This document shows, piece by piece, positions 1 to 7,577 of a stretch of 19,816 bases of DNA. The stretch comes from JALJPB01 sp963933115 (GTDB lineage: Bacteria; Pseudomonadota; Gammaproteobacteria; Enterobacterales; Alteromonadaceae). Within the stretch, counting starts at the first letter, position 1. Each line of letters starts with the position of its first letter. The position numbers were made by a program, and so were the translations under genes. The notes beneath the pieces were generated by a model. That model was given only the letters and a program-made list of their open reading frames with translations. It was not told the origin of the DNA and did no database searches. The DNA is taken from assembly GCA_963933115.1 (NCBI GenBank), contig CAWVSL010000046.1, positions 1 to 19,816 on the forward strand, written 5' to 3'.

Positions 1-218
1 ACTGACAAATAAATGAAGTTGCTTTGCGTCTCTGGCCGGTAATCGATACTTATGTGACACCGAAAAAATGAGCATTATCTATCACTGAATACCCATGGGT
101 TTTTGTATTAATAACACTTTTGTTAATTATATTTTTTGTCATCGATTAGACTTTATAAGTTTTGAATGTATTGATGTATTGATTTTGTTACATAAAATTT
201 TATAAATTATTCATGAAA

Positions 219-248
219 TTGATGAATAAAAGTTACAAGTTTCATAAT
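219..248 (+). promoter_or_regulatory. Candidate sigma70 promoter for the M16 peptidase gene
   Basis: TTGATG at 219-224 and CATAAT at 243-248 are separated by 18 bases, about 30 bases before the ATG. A second possible pair lies upstream (TTGATG 171-176, TAAAAT 193-198). The region is very AT-rich, so either match could be chance. All three plus-strand frames hit a stop within the first 15 bases of the window, so no gene reading rightward enters it. An 8-base tandem (ATGTATTG twice, about 166-181) lies here too. I see no other feature in 1-277. Confidence 0.35.
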
Positions 249-277
249 ATGTCGACATAACAATAAAGGGAACAATA

Positions 278-3166
278 ATGAAAATAAAATGTTTAGCGGC
301 TTTGATAGCCGCCAGTTTTACTCTATCGGCTTGTTTAGTAACGCCAACCAAGGAAAATTCAACGTCACCAGTCACTTCTATTCAGAAAAACTCGAACAAA
401 GTGTTTAGTCAAAATTATGTCTTTAAAGAGTTACCCAATGGCTTGCGAGTCTTAATTGTACAAACGGATTATCCTGATCTTGTTTCTGTACAAATCCCTG
501 TATCTGTGGGCTCTCGTGATGAAGATGAAGCTGGGAGAACAGGCTTTGCCCATTTTTTTGAACATATGATGTTTAAGGGATCAGAAAAGTTTCCCCAAGA
601 TATTTACTCAGACTTATTTAAAAATGCAGGTGTTGATAATGGTGCCTACACAACCAATGATTACACTAATTACCATTTAGACTTTTCTAAGGAACACTTG
701 GATAAAGTACTAGAAATTCAAGCGGATCACTTTAAAAACCTTAGCTACAGCGATGCACAATTTAAAACCGAAGCACTAACGGTAAAGGGAGAATACCTAA
801 AAAACAATGCTAGTCCAACGCGTAAATTACTCGCTGCTGTTCGTAATAAAGCCTTCGATACGCATACTTATAAACATACCACGATGGGATTTTTTGAAGA
901 TGTGGAAGCAATGCCTGAACAAATTGCTTATGGTGAAAAATTCTTTCAGCAGTTTTATAAACCGGAATATGTTTCTTTAGTAATTGTTGGTGATGTTGAG
1001 CCACAAGCAACCATGACTATGGTTGAAAAGCATTGGGGTACTTGGAAAAAAGGTGGATTTGTCAACAAGATTACCCAAGAGCCAAAACAAAAGATGGCGA
1101 AATATGTTCATGAAAAATTTGAGGGCTTACCGGGCCATTGGTTATTAGTGTCGTATAAAGGTGCTAATTGGCAACCGAAGAAAAAAGATCGCGCGGCGTT
1201 AGATTTAATTTCAGAGTTATACTTTTCAAATAACTCAGCGTTATATCAAGAGTTAGTGGTAGACAAGCAGTTGGCGAGCCAGATGTTTAACTACAATCCA
1301 GAAACAAAAGATGCTGGTTTACGTCATGTATTCATTAAGGTTAACGAAGAAAAAGACTTAGCAACAGTCCGAGATGCTATTAATCGAACCTATGTTCAAG
1401 CACGTACTGAGTTAGTTTCAACTGATAAACTCGACAATTTAAAATCGAACTTAAGATATAGTTTTGTCAACGGGTTAGATTCTTCTGAGTCTATTGCTTC
1501 AACACTGGCGAGCTATATGCACTTTGACCGAGACCCTGAAACTATCAATCATCTTTATAATAGCTTCAATAATATTTCTGCTGAAGATATGCAACGCATC
1601 GCCAATAAATACTTTATTGATGAAAACCGTACAACCGTCACATTATCTGAATTAGATAAAGTGACTAATTTTGAGCAAGAAGTTAACTTAAATGCAGCGG
1701 TTGCAAAAATAGAACTGAAAAAGTCACAGTCGAGCACAACAAAATTTTCGGTATTAGATAAAACTAATGACTCGCCATTAATTGATGTTAACTTTTTATT
1801 TTATACGGGTGCTGCAGCAGATCCCGCAGGTAAAAAAGGTGTAGCAGCATTAACTGCACGTATTTTAAGTCAAGGTGGTTCAGAGACACGTACCTATAAA
1901 GAAATTCAAGAGGGTTTATATCCATTAGCAGGTCAGTTTTCGTCTCAACTTGACAAAGAAATGATGTCATTTACTGGTCGTGTGCATAAAGACAATGCTG
2001 ATCAATGGTACCAACTCATTAGTGATCAATTACTCAATCCTGGCTGGCGCGAAGATGATTTTAAACGTCTGAAAAAAGAATTGATTGACGGCATTGAATC
2101 AGGACTTAAATCTTCTAATGATGAAGAGCTTGGCAAAGAAGTACTCTATAGCAAGCTTTATCAAGGTCACTCTTACCAACATTTTAATAGTGGTGACTTA
2201 TCTGATTTAGCCGCTATTACCATTGAAGACCTTAAAGCTTTCTATAGCGCCCAACTCACTCAAGCCAAGTTACATCTAGGTATAACGGGGGCTATGCCAA
2301 GTAATTTGAAAACCCAGTTAATTACTGATTTAGCGTCATTGCCAGTAGGTGATGAAAAGCGTTTAATTATCGACAAGGCACCGGTATTAAAAGGTCATCA
2401 CGCAACTATTGTTGAAAAGAGTGCACAATCAACAGCCGTTTCTTTTGGTTTTCCAATCGATACTATCCGTAATGATAAAGATTGGGCGGCACTGTGGTTA
2501 GTGCGATCGTATTTTGGTGAGCACAGAAGTTCAAACAGTTATCTGTATAAACAAATACGCCAGGCTCGTGGTATGAACTACGGCGACTATTCATACATTG
2601 AATACTTCCCTCGTGGTATGTTCAAAACCAAACCTGACGCTAATTTAGGTCGTTCTAGTCAAATATTTCAAGTTTGGTTACGCCCATTACGTTCAAATAA
2701 CGATGCGCATTTTGCAACACGGGCAGCGGTGTATGAGTTGGACAAATTAATTGCCGATGGTATGAGCGAAAAAAACTTCCAAGCAACGCGTAATTACCTT
2801 ACCAATTATGCGCCGCAATTAGTGGCTAGTCAGGATCAACAATTGGGCTACGCACTTGATAGTGAGTTTTATCAAACTGACGAATTTGTAAAGTATGTAC
2901 GTAAACAGTTTGCTCAATTATCTTTAGCCGATGTCAATAGAGTGATTAAAGAAAATTTACAAACCGATGATATTCAGTATGTCTTTATTTCAGCTGATGG
3001 TGAAGATATGAAAAAGCGTTTGCTGTCTGAGCAATTGTCGCCATTGACCTATAATTCAGAGAAACCAGCCGAATTGCTAGCCACTGATAAAATTATCGAA
3101 AGCTATAAACTAACACTAGCGGTTAAAAATATTGAATTGATTGCGGTTGATTCAGTGTTTAAATAA
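278..3166 (+). CDS. M16 family (insulinase/pitrilysin-like) zinc metallopeptidase, lipoprotein
   Basis: A two-unit M16 zinc peptidase of 962 residues, probably anchored in the outer membrane facing the periplasm and degrading peptides. The N-terminus is a lipoprotein signal ending in the lipobox LSAC with Cys19; the residue after Cys is Leu, not Asp, which fits outer-membrane sorting. The first M16 unit has the inverted zinc motif HFFEH (His92, Glu95, His96), and Glu172 (VKGEY) sits at the right distance for the third zinc ligand. The second half (from about residue 480) has no HxxEH but keeps the R..Y substrate motif (RQARGMNYG, about 760-770), the usual active-plus-inactive arrangement. AAAGGG seven bases before the ATG supports the start. 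It is monocistronic, followed by a strong terminator. The specific substrate is unknown. Confidence 0.93.
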   Translation: MKIKCLAALIAASFTLSACLVTPTKENSTSPVTSIQKNSNKVFSQNYVFKELPNGLRVLIVQTDYPDLVSVQIPVSVGSRDEDEAGRTGFAHFFEHMMFKGSEKFPQDIYSDLFKNAGVDNGAYTTNDYTNYHLDFSKEHLDKVLEIQADHFKNLSYSDAQFKTEALTVKGEYLKNNASPTRKLLAAVRNKAFDTHTYKHTTMGFFEDVEAMPEQIAYGEKFFQQFYKPEYVSLVIVGDVEPQATMTMVEKHWGTWKKGGFVNKITQEPKQKMAKYVHEKFEGLPGHWLLVSYKGANWQPKKKDRAALDLISELYFSNNSALYQELVVDKQLASQMFNYNPETKDAGLRHVFIKVNEEKDLATVRDAINRTYVQARTELVSTDKLDNLKSNLRYSFVNGLDSSESIASTLASYMHFDRDPETINHLYNSFNNISAEDMQRIANKYFIDENRTTVTLSELDKVTNFEQEVNLNAAVAKIELKKSQSSTTKFSVLDKTNDSPLIDVNFLFYTGAAADPAGKKGVAALTARILSQGGSETRTYKEIQEGLYPLAGQFSSQLDKEMMSFTGRVHKDNADQWYQLISDQLLNPGWREDDFKRLKKELIDGIESGLKSSNDEELGKEVLYSKLYQGHSYQHFNSGDLSDLAAITIEDLKAFYSAQLTQAKLHLGITGAMPSNLKTQLITDLASLPVGDEKRLIIDKAPVLKGHHATIVEKSAQSTAVSFGFPIDTIRNDKDWAALWLVRSYFGEHRSSNSYLYKQIRQARGMNYGDYSYIEYFPRGMFKTKPDANLGRSSQIFQVWLRPLRSNNDAHFATRAAVYELDKLIADGMSEKNFQATRNYLTNYAPQLVASQDQQLGYALDSEFYQTDEFVKYVRKQFAQLSLADVNRVIKENLQTDDIQYVFISADGEDMKKRLLSEQLSPLTYNSEKPAELLATDKIIESYKLTLAVKNIELIAVDSVFK

Positions 3167-3184
3167 TTGACGTTGATTAATGAA

Positions 3185-3212
3185 AACACCACGGCTTCCG
3201 TGGTGTTTTTTT
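3185..3212 (+). terminator. Intrinsic terminator after the M16 peptidase gene (likely bidirectional)
   Basis: A perfect 10-base stem, AACACCACGG and CCGTGGTGTT, with a CTT loop is followed by a T run to 3212. On the minus strand the same hairpin is followed by TTTT, so it may also stop transcripts from the efflux remnant on that strand. Confidence 0.9.
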
Positions 3213-3330
3213 ATATTGGTGTGGAATAGACAGTTGATCTGTTTTAAGTATTGTTCAATGTGCTTAAATAGTTAATATTAGCTCATGCTTAGCCTTAAAT
3301 AAAACTGTAACGAGGGCATAAAAGGATGAC

Positions 3331-3657
3331 TTAACTAGTCTTTTTTTCACTAACCGTATTAGGTTTTATATCTACACTTGGCGCGGACATCTCTAATTTA
3401 TTCATCGCCCATCCAATTAGGTGTTTTATCCGTTGACCAACTGAGTGGCCACTTACATAGGCACAAGTCACCATTACTAAGGTAACAACCGATGCAAACA
3501 AAACGCCGAAGGCTAACGAGATCACCATAGGGATTAAAAACTGGGCTTGGGCGCTACGCTCAAACAAAATAGGTAATAAACCAGCAAAGGTAGTTAAGGA
3601 AGTTAGTACGATAGGACGAAAACGGTCAGTACTTGCATTTAAAACTGATTCAAAGGC
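3331..3657 (-). pseudogene. C-terminal remnant of an RND (AcrB-type) efflux pump
   Basis: Reading leftward from about 3657, the frame gives about 108 residues of an RND permease C-terminus: the signature RFRPIVLTSLTTFAGLLPIL and then FERSAQAQFLIPM, followed by the last membrane segments and a charged tail ending KKTS. Full RND pumps are about 1,000-1,050 residues, so roughly nine tenths is missing. There is no plausible start: TTG at 3567 is an ordinary internal Leu codon, and further upstream the frame meets a TAG at 3669-3667. The remnant is joined to the start of a membrane-fusion protein in another frame, which points to one large deletion. It is probably not translated into anything functional. 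Confidence 0.85.
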
Positions 3658-3824
3658 ATTGTACCCCTAATCGCTGTTTGAACAGTTACTCCCGTTTTAG
3701 GAGTTTCAGCTAGTAGATCTTGATTAGGTTTAGGTGTTGGTTTAGATGCCATAATCGATGCCATAGCAGCACCGCCAATAACTAGAATAATAAGCGGTTG
3801 TCTTATTTTCCTCCAAATACTCAC
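3639..3824 (-). pseudogene. N-terminal remnant of an RND membrane-fusion (HlyD/AcrA-type) protein
   Basis: About 61 codons survive: an N-terminal membrane segment (PLIILVIGGAAMASIMA) and a Pro/Lys-rich linker leading to GVTVQTAIRG, the usual opening of periplasmic adaptor proteins. The frame then shifts into RND pump DNA and stops at 3639 after MPLNQF. An ATG at 3830 touches the ribosome site directly (AAGGAG immediately before it), so the GTG two codons later (3824), six bases from GGAG, is the better start. Adaptor-then-pump order is the normal operon order, so this and the RND remnant are the two ends of one operon with the middle lost. A short 63-residue product could still be made but would lack the hairpin and barrel domains. 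Confidence 0.75.
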
Positions 3825-3830
3825 AATCAT

Positions 3831-4168
3831 CTCCTTTTGTGAATTAATTCCATATATAACTAAATATAGTTTATACCTTAATTACTACCAATTACTCCTA
3901 TGGCAAAGTTGTTACAAGGATGACGTATTTAATTAATAGATGTTGGGAAGTGGATATATATTAAAGGTTTTTTGCGTGTTTAGTATGTCTTAATATAACA
4001 AGAAAATAACCAAGGGTACCTAACTGTTCGCTGCGTTAAACATTGTTATTTAGACAATTTTTGATACAAGATAGTCACTACTTTATCGTAAGCTAAGGCA
4101 ATATAGCGACAAAGTAGAAAATCATAGAATAATCATTATTGCTTTATGTGAGTATCTAAAGCGATTAG
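3831..4168. other. Intergenic region between dgt and the efflux remnant
   Basis: No gene is visible in these 338 bases. They hold the candidate efflux promoter near 3863-3891. They also hold an inverted repeat with 11-base arms and one mismatch, CTACTTTATCG (4078-4088) and CGACAAAGTAG (4107-4117), separated by 18 bases. It lies downstream of dgt on the minus strand but has no T run, so it is not a clear intrinsic terminator. Confidence 0.5.
3863..3891 (-). promoter_or_regulatory. Candidate promoter of the deleted efflux operon
   Basis: On the minus strand TTGGTA (3891-3886) and TATATT (3868-3863) are 17 bases apart, about 40 bases before the adaptor start. If real, the decayed operon still has its promoter and ribosome site. 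Confidence 0.35.
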
Positions 4169-5515
4169 CTAGAAGTTAGGCTCCCGATAACTGGTACCTG
4201 TGGTAGGTGAAAATAGTGTTTGATATATGCTTGTCGCGTATTCATCGGTCATGCCCGCAACATAATCAGCAATCACTCTTTGATGATTATGTTGGTTATC
4301 CTTTGCTTTTTGCCAACGTGAAGCGGTGTTACTTGGTAATAAACGCAGGGGATCAGATGACAGGGCTTCAAATATTTCCATGACAATTTGTTGGCCACGA
4401 TATTCAATACGCTGGATACCTGTTTGTTTGATAACAAATAGATAAACAAAGTCTTTGAATATTTGTAACGCTTGTGCTTTTTCTTTGGGTAAACGGGCAT
4501 TGTATTTTAGTAAGGGTTCGGTAAAGTCATGACCATCTAATTCGTTGCCATCAATTATTTCAATCGCGGTTATTAGGTAATTAACTAAACCACCAATGGC
4601 TTCTTTTTGCTTAAAGTGCTGCTGACAAAAAAGTTTATCGGTTAACGTTTTACTGTAATCTTGTAACCAAGCATCATCAATTGTTAAAAGCTTTTTAATA
4701 ACATGGGTGTCAAAGTCATTACGATTGACAATACTTGTAACAATCGCATCCTCTAAATCATGTATACCGTAAGCAATATCATCAGCCAACTCCATAATGG
4801 AACAATCAAGGGACTTGAAAATCGTCTTATGATGTGAGTCAGTATTGACTTTTATTTGTTGAAATTTTTCTTTATCACTAGCCGATAGTGGTGCAAGTAC
4901 CCAGTCTAATAATGCCAGATCATCACTATAAATGCCTTTAGGTGGATGCCAGTCACCTGCTTTTAATTGTCGATGATTATCCGGAACGTTAACCGCTTGC
5001 TGATTAGTTAATTGTTCAATGGTTTGAGGGTATTTGAGTAAACCTAATAATGACCGTCGCGTTAGATTCATTCCTGCATTTTCGCTAAAGGGGTCTAAGT
5101 GCGCAACAATTCTAAAAGTTTGCCCATTTCCTTCAAAACCACCATGATTGCGCATCATAAAATGTAACGCAATTTCACCACCATGACCAAACGGTGGGTG
5201 ACCAATATCATGTGCGAGGCAAATTGATTCAATTAATGTATCGTCGTCAGGAAACAATTGACGACATAATGCGGCGTACTTTGATCTTAATTGAGCAATG
5301 ATACCCGAGCCAATTTGAGCTGCTTCAAGAGAGTGAGTTAGGCGGGTACGGTAAAAGTCACTCTGACCACTGCCCATCACTTGAGTTTTAGATTGAAGTC
5401 GCCTAAATGAAGCAGAATGTAATATCCGTGCCCGGTCTCGCTGAAAAGGGCTGCGGTGATCTTGTTGACGTTTAGTAACACTTGCTTGTTTTCGCTCTAC
5501 CCACATTTTGTTCAT
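4169..5515 (-). CDS. dgt: dGTP triphosphohydrolase (HD-domain dGTPase, anti-phage type)
   Basis: Hydrolyses dGTP to deoxyguanosine and triphosphate in the cytoplasm. The HD-superfamily metal site is present: His61 (RTRLTHSLEAAQ), His102-Asp103 (LAHDIGHPPFGH), and the distal Asp in ELADDIAYGIHDLED (Asp245/246). The opening block DHRSPFQRDRARILHSASFRRLQ is typical of the ~440-residue gammaproteobacterial dGTPase group; a member from Shewanella was reported to defend against phage by depleting dGTP. Most members sit in ordinary chromosomal positions, as here, so defence is an inferred rather than demonstrated role. The first ATG is supported by AGGA five bases upstream. It lies 113 bases after cmoB on the same strand and may be co-transcribed. 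Only distant relation to the larger E. coli Dgt is expected. Confidence 0.93.
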   Translation of the reverse strand: MNKMWVERKQASVTKRQQDHRSPFQRDRARILHSASFRRLQSKTQVMGSGQSDFYRTRLTHSLEAAQIGSGIIAQLRSKYAALCRQLFPDDDTLIESICLAHDIGHPPFGHGGEIALHFMMRNHGGFEGNGQTFRIVAHLDPFSENAGMNLTRRSLLGLLKYPQTIEQLTNQQAVNVPDNHRQLKAGDWHPPKGIYSDDLALLDWVLAPLSASDKEKFQQIKVNTDSHHKTIFKSLDCSIMELADDIAYGIHDLEDAIVTSIVNRNDFDTHVIKKLLTIDDAWLQDYSKTLTDKLFCQQHFKQKEAIGGLVNYLITAIEIIDGNELDGHDFTEPLLKYNARLPKEKAQALQIFKDFVYLFVIKQTGIQRIEYRGQQIVMEIFEALSSDPLRLLPSNTASRWQKAKDNQHNHQRVIADYVAGMTDEYATSIYQTLFSPTTGTSYREPNF

Positions 5516-5628
5516 AACATTCCTGCATCACTAGTGTTTAAATCAAGGTCTTAAATAAAAACTACTTTATCTCTAACAATATACATTACTTGAATACTGG
5601 TTTTGCGCAATAGATAGAATTAATCAAT

Positions 5629-6612
5629 CTAGGTTGTGGCGATAAAAATAGCCCGTTGTGGCGCAGGGTAGCCTTCAATAGTTTTTGTTGGATCCTTGGG
5701 GTCGATAAAGTCTTTTAATGACTCAGTATCTATCCAATCGGTTTTTCGCTGTTCGTCAAGGGCGGTAATATCGGTGTTAACCATCCGAATGTTTTTAAAA
5801 CCACAACGTTCAAGCCAAGCACACATAGCTAAAGCGCTAGGTAAAAACCAAACATTCCGCATTTTTGCATAACGCTCACCGGGCACAAGTACCGTATTTT
5901 CATCACCATCAACAATTAAGGTTTCTAAGACTAACTCGCCACCTTGAACTAATTGAGCTTTTAACTGATAAAGAAAGTCGATAGGTGAGCGCCTATGGTA
6001 TAAAACGCCCATAGCAAATACCGTGTCAAAGGCTTTTAATTGAGGCAGTTGTTCGACACCCAAAGGTAATAAGTGGACATTGTCATCATTAATAAAATGT
6101 TGAATAGCATTAAATTGCATTAAAAAGAGCTGCGTGGGGTCAATACCAACAACAAATTTAGCACCAGCACCGCGCATTCGCCATAAATGATAACCGCTGC
6201 CACAGCCTATATCTAAAACGTATTTGCCTGTTAAGTCACTAATATGAGGGAGTAAGCGGTCCCATTTAAAGTCACTTCGCCATTCGGTATCAATGTGCAA
6301 GCCGTGTATATGGTAAGGGCCTTTTCGCCATGGTTTGAATTTTCTCAATAGATTGTCTAATCGTTTATACTCACCTTGGCTAATAACACCTGTTTCAACA
6401 TCGAGACTACTGCCAACAGAGACACTGTTAGTTAGTTCAACCGGGGAGTCGTTTTTGGGCTCAGGCAGGGCATCGAGTGTTTTTTGCCAATGTTTATACT
6501 CACCATGTAAGTTATTGCTATACCAGTCACTTAATTGTGCAGGCAGTATATTAAGCCAGTGACTTAAACGATTGCTGGCTATTTTTTGGTAGAATTTATT
6601 AAATGAAGTCAT
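5629..6612 (-). CDS. cmoB: tRNA U34 carboxymethyltransferase CmoB
   Basis: Transfers the carboxymethyl group of carboxy-SAM to 5-hydroxyuridine at position 34 of certain tRNAs, giving cmo5U and wider wobble decoding. At 327 residues it matches the family (~323). Visible features are the N-terminal block FYQKIASNRLSHWL, the ligand-contact segment PWRKGPY through DTEWRSDFKWDR (Lys97, Trp111, Lys116), and the Rossmann motif VLDIGCGSGYHLWRM (133-146). MGVLYHRRSP and LVLETLIVDGDENTVLVPG are also characteristic. The ATG lacks a recognisable Shine-Dalgarno sequence, but the N-terminus lines up with the family. It starts 16 bases after the cmoA stop, so translation may be coupled to cmoA. Confidence 0.96.
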   Translation of the reverse strand: MTSFNKFYQKIASNRLSHWLNILPAQLSDWYSNNLHGEYKHWQKTLDALPEPKNDSPVELTNSVSVGSSLDVETGVISQGEYKRLDNLLRKFKPWRKGPYHIHGLHIDTEWRSDFKWDRLLPHISDLTGKYVLDIGCGSGYHLWRMRGAGAKFVVGIDPTQLFLMQFNAIQHFINDDNVHLLPLGVEQLPQLKAFDTVFAMGVLYHRRSPIDFLYQLKAQLVQGGELVLETLIVDGDENTVLVPGERYAKMRNVWFLPSALAMCAWLERCGFKNIRMVNTDITALDEQRKTDWIDTESLKDFIDPKDPTKTIEGYPAPQRAIFIATT

Positions 6613-6628
6613 GTGTTTATTAATATTA

Positions 6629-7366
6629 TTACGCTTTAATAGCGATAAGTGAAAAGAAGTTAAAACATTGAAACCAAGGGCTTACATGTGAAAATCCGGC
6701 AGTGGCTAACCGTTGTTGGTGAACCTCTAGCGTATCGGTGCGCATTACATTTTCAAGGGCTGTCCGTTTTTGCGCAATTTCAAGTTCGCTATAGCCGTTC
6801 GCGCGTTTAAAGTTATGATGTAAGTCGGTTAGTAAGTTACGGCAAACCTCATCACTGTCTGATATTTTTTCAGAAATAACCAATAAGCCACCGGGATTTA
6901 AACCTTTCGATATTTTATTAAGTAAACTTTGTCGCTGTTCAGGTTCAATAAATTGTAACGTAAAGTTGAGCACTACCATTGAAGCGTTTTCAATAACGAT
7001 GTCTTGCATATTCCCTTCGATAATTTGCACCGGGGTTTGACCCTTATATGCATTTATATGCATTTTACAACGTTCAACCATTGCTGAAGAATTATCAATA
7101 CCGATAAGTTGACAGTTTTTAGCTGTAATACCTTGGCGCATCGCTAATGTTGCCGCTCCTAATGAACAGCCTAAATCATAAACATTGGAATGGTCGGTAA
7201 CAAAACGTTCACTTAAACGGCCGATGGTTTCGATGATAGTATTATAACCAGGTACTGAACGGCTAATCATATCAGGAAATACTTCAACGACTTGAGCATC
7301 AAAAGTAAAGTCTTTTACTTGGCTTTGTTTATTTGAAAAAATGACATCAGTTTTAGATGGAGACAT
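6629..7366 (-). CDS. cmoA: Carboxy-S-adenosyl-L-methionine synthase CmoA
   Basis: Makes carboxy-SAM from SAM and prephenate, the donor used by CmoB. The protein has 245 residues against about 247 in E. coli. It shows FPDMISRSVPGYNTII, the SAM-binding loop VYDLGCSLGAATLAM (62-76), IGIDNSSAMVERC for the ribose-binding acidic strand, ENASMVVLNFTLQF, FKRANGYSELEIAQKR and the C-terminal WFQCFNFFSLIAIKA. It is first in the cmoA-cmoB pair and diverges from aspS across about 200 bases. The ribosome site is weak (AAGAAA). The catalytic fold is methyltransferase-like, but the enzyme is a carboxy-SAM synthase. Confidence 0.96.
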   Translation of the reverse strand: MSPSKTDVIFSNKQSQVKDFTFDAQVVEVFPDMISRSVPGYNTIIETIGRLSERFVTDHSNVYDLGCSLGAATLAMRQGITAKNCQLIGIDNSSAMVERCKMHINAYKGQTPVQIIEGNMQDIVIENASMVVLNFTLQFIEPEQRQSLLNKISKGLNPGGLLVISEKISDSDEVCRNLLTDLHHNFKRANGYSELEIAQKRTALENVMRTDTLEVHQQRLATAGFSHVSPWFQCFNFFSLIAIKA

Positions 7367-7452
7367 GAATAAATTTCTTGTTAAGAGTCGGAATAAATTT
7401 TATAACTGCTATTTTAACTGAAATATTAACTAAGGGAAACTGATGTTCACAG

Positions 7453-7480
7453 GTGACATTAGATGTGATTGCTTTATAAT
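7453..7480 (+). promoter_or_regulatory. sigma70 promoter for aspS
   Basis: GTGACA (7453-7458) and a perfect TATAAT (7475-7480) are 16 bases apart. Transcription should start near 7487, leaving an untranslated leader of about 80 bases before the aspS ATG. Confidence 0.65.
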
Positions 7481-7517
7481 GACGACATTTTTATTCTATC
7501 AACAAAAGTGGCGCATT

Positions 7518-7577
7518 ATGCTCGGCTTTTTTAGATGGGAACTTTTAGTGACACTTTCAGGAAAAATACATGCGTAG
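7518..7577 (+). other. Possible 19-codon upstream ORF overlapping the aspS start
   Basis: ATG at 7518 opens a short frame (MLGFFRWELLVTLSGKIHA) ending with TAG at 7575-7577, so its last codons overlap the first codons of aspS out of frame. Only a weak GTGG lies ahead of it. It contains no Asp codon, so it is not a classical attenuation peptide. It could couple aspS translation to ribosomes finishing it, or be chance. Confidence 0.2.

Noticed and set aside
91..104. ACCCATGGGT followed by T residues as a terminator
   Set aside because: The palindrome leaves only a three-base stem once a loop is allowed, too weak for an intrinsic terminator.
810..1010. Minus-strand ORFs within the M16 peptidase gene (also 1555-1737 and 1788-1970)
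   Set aside because: They are antisense to a conserved, intact coding region and show no domain or ribosome site.
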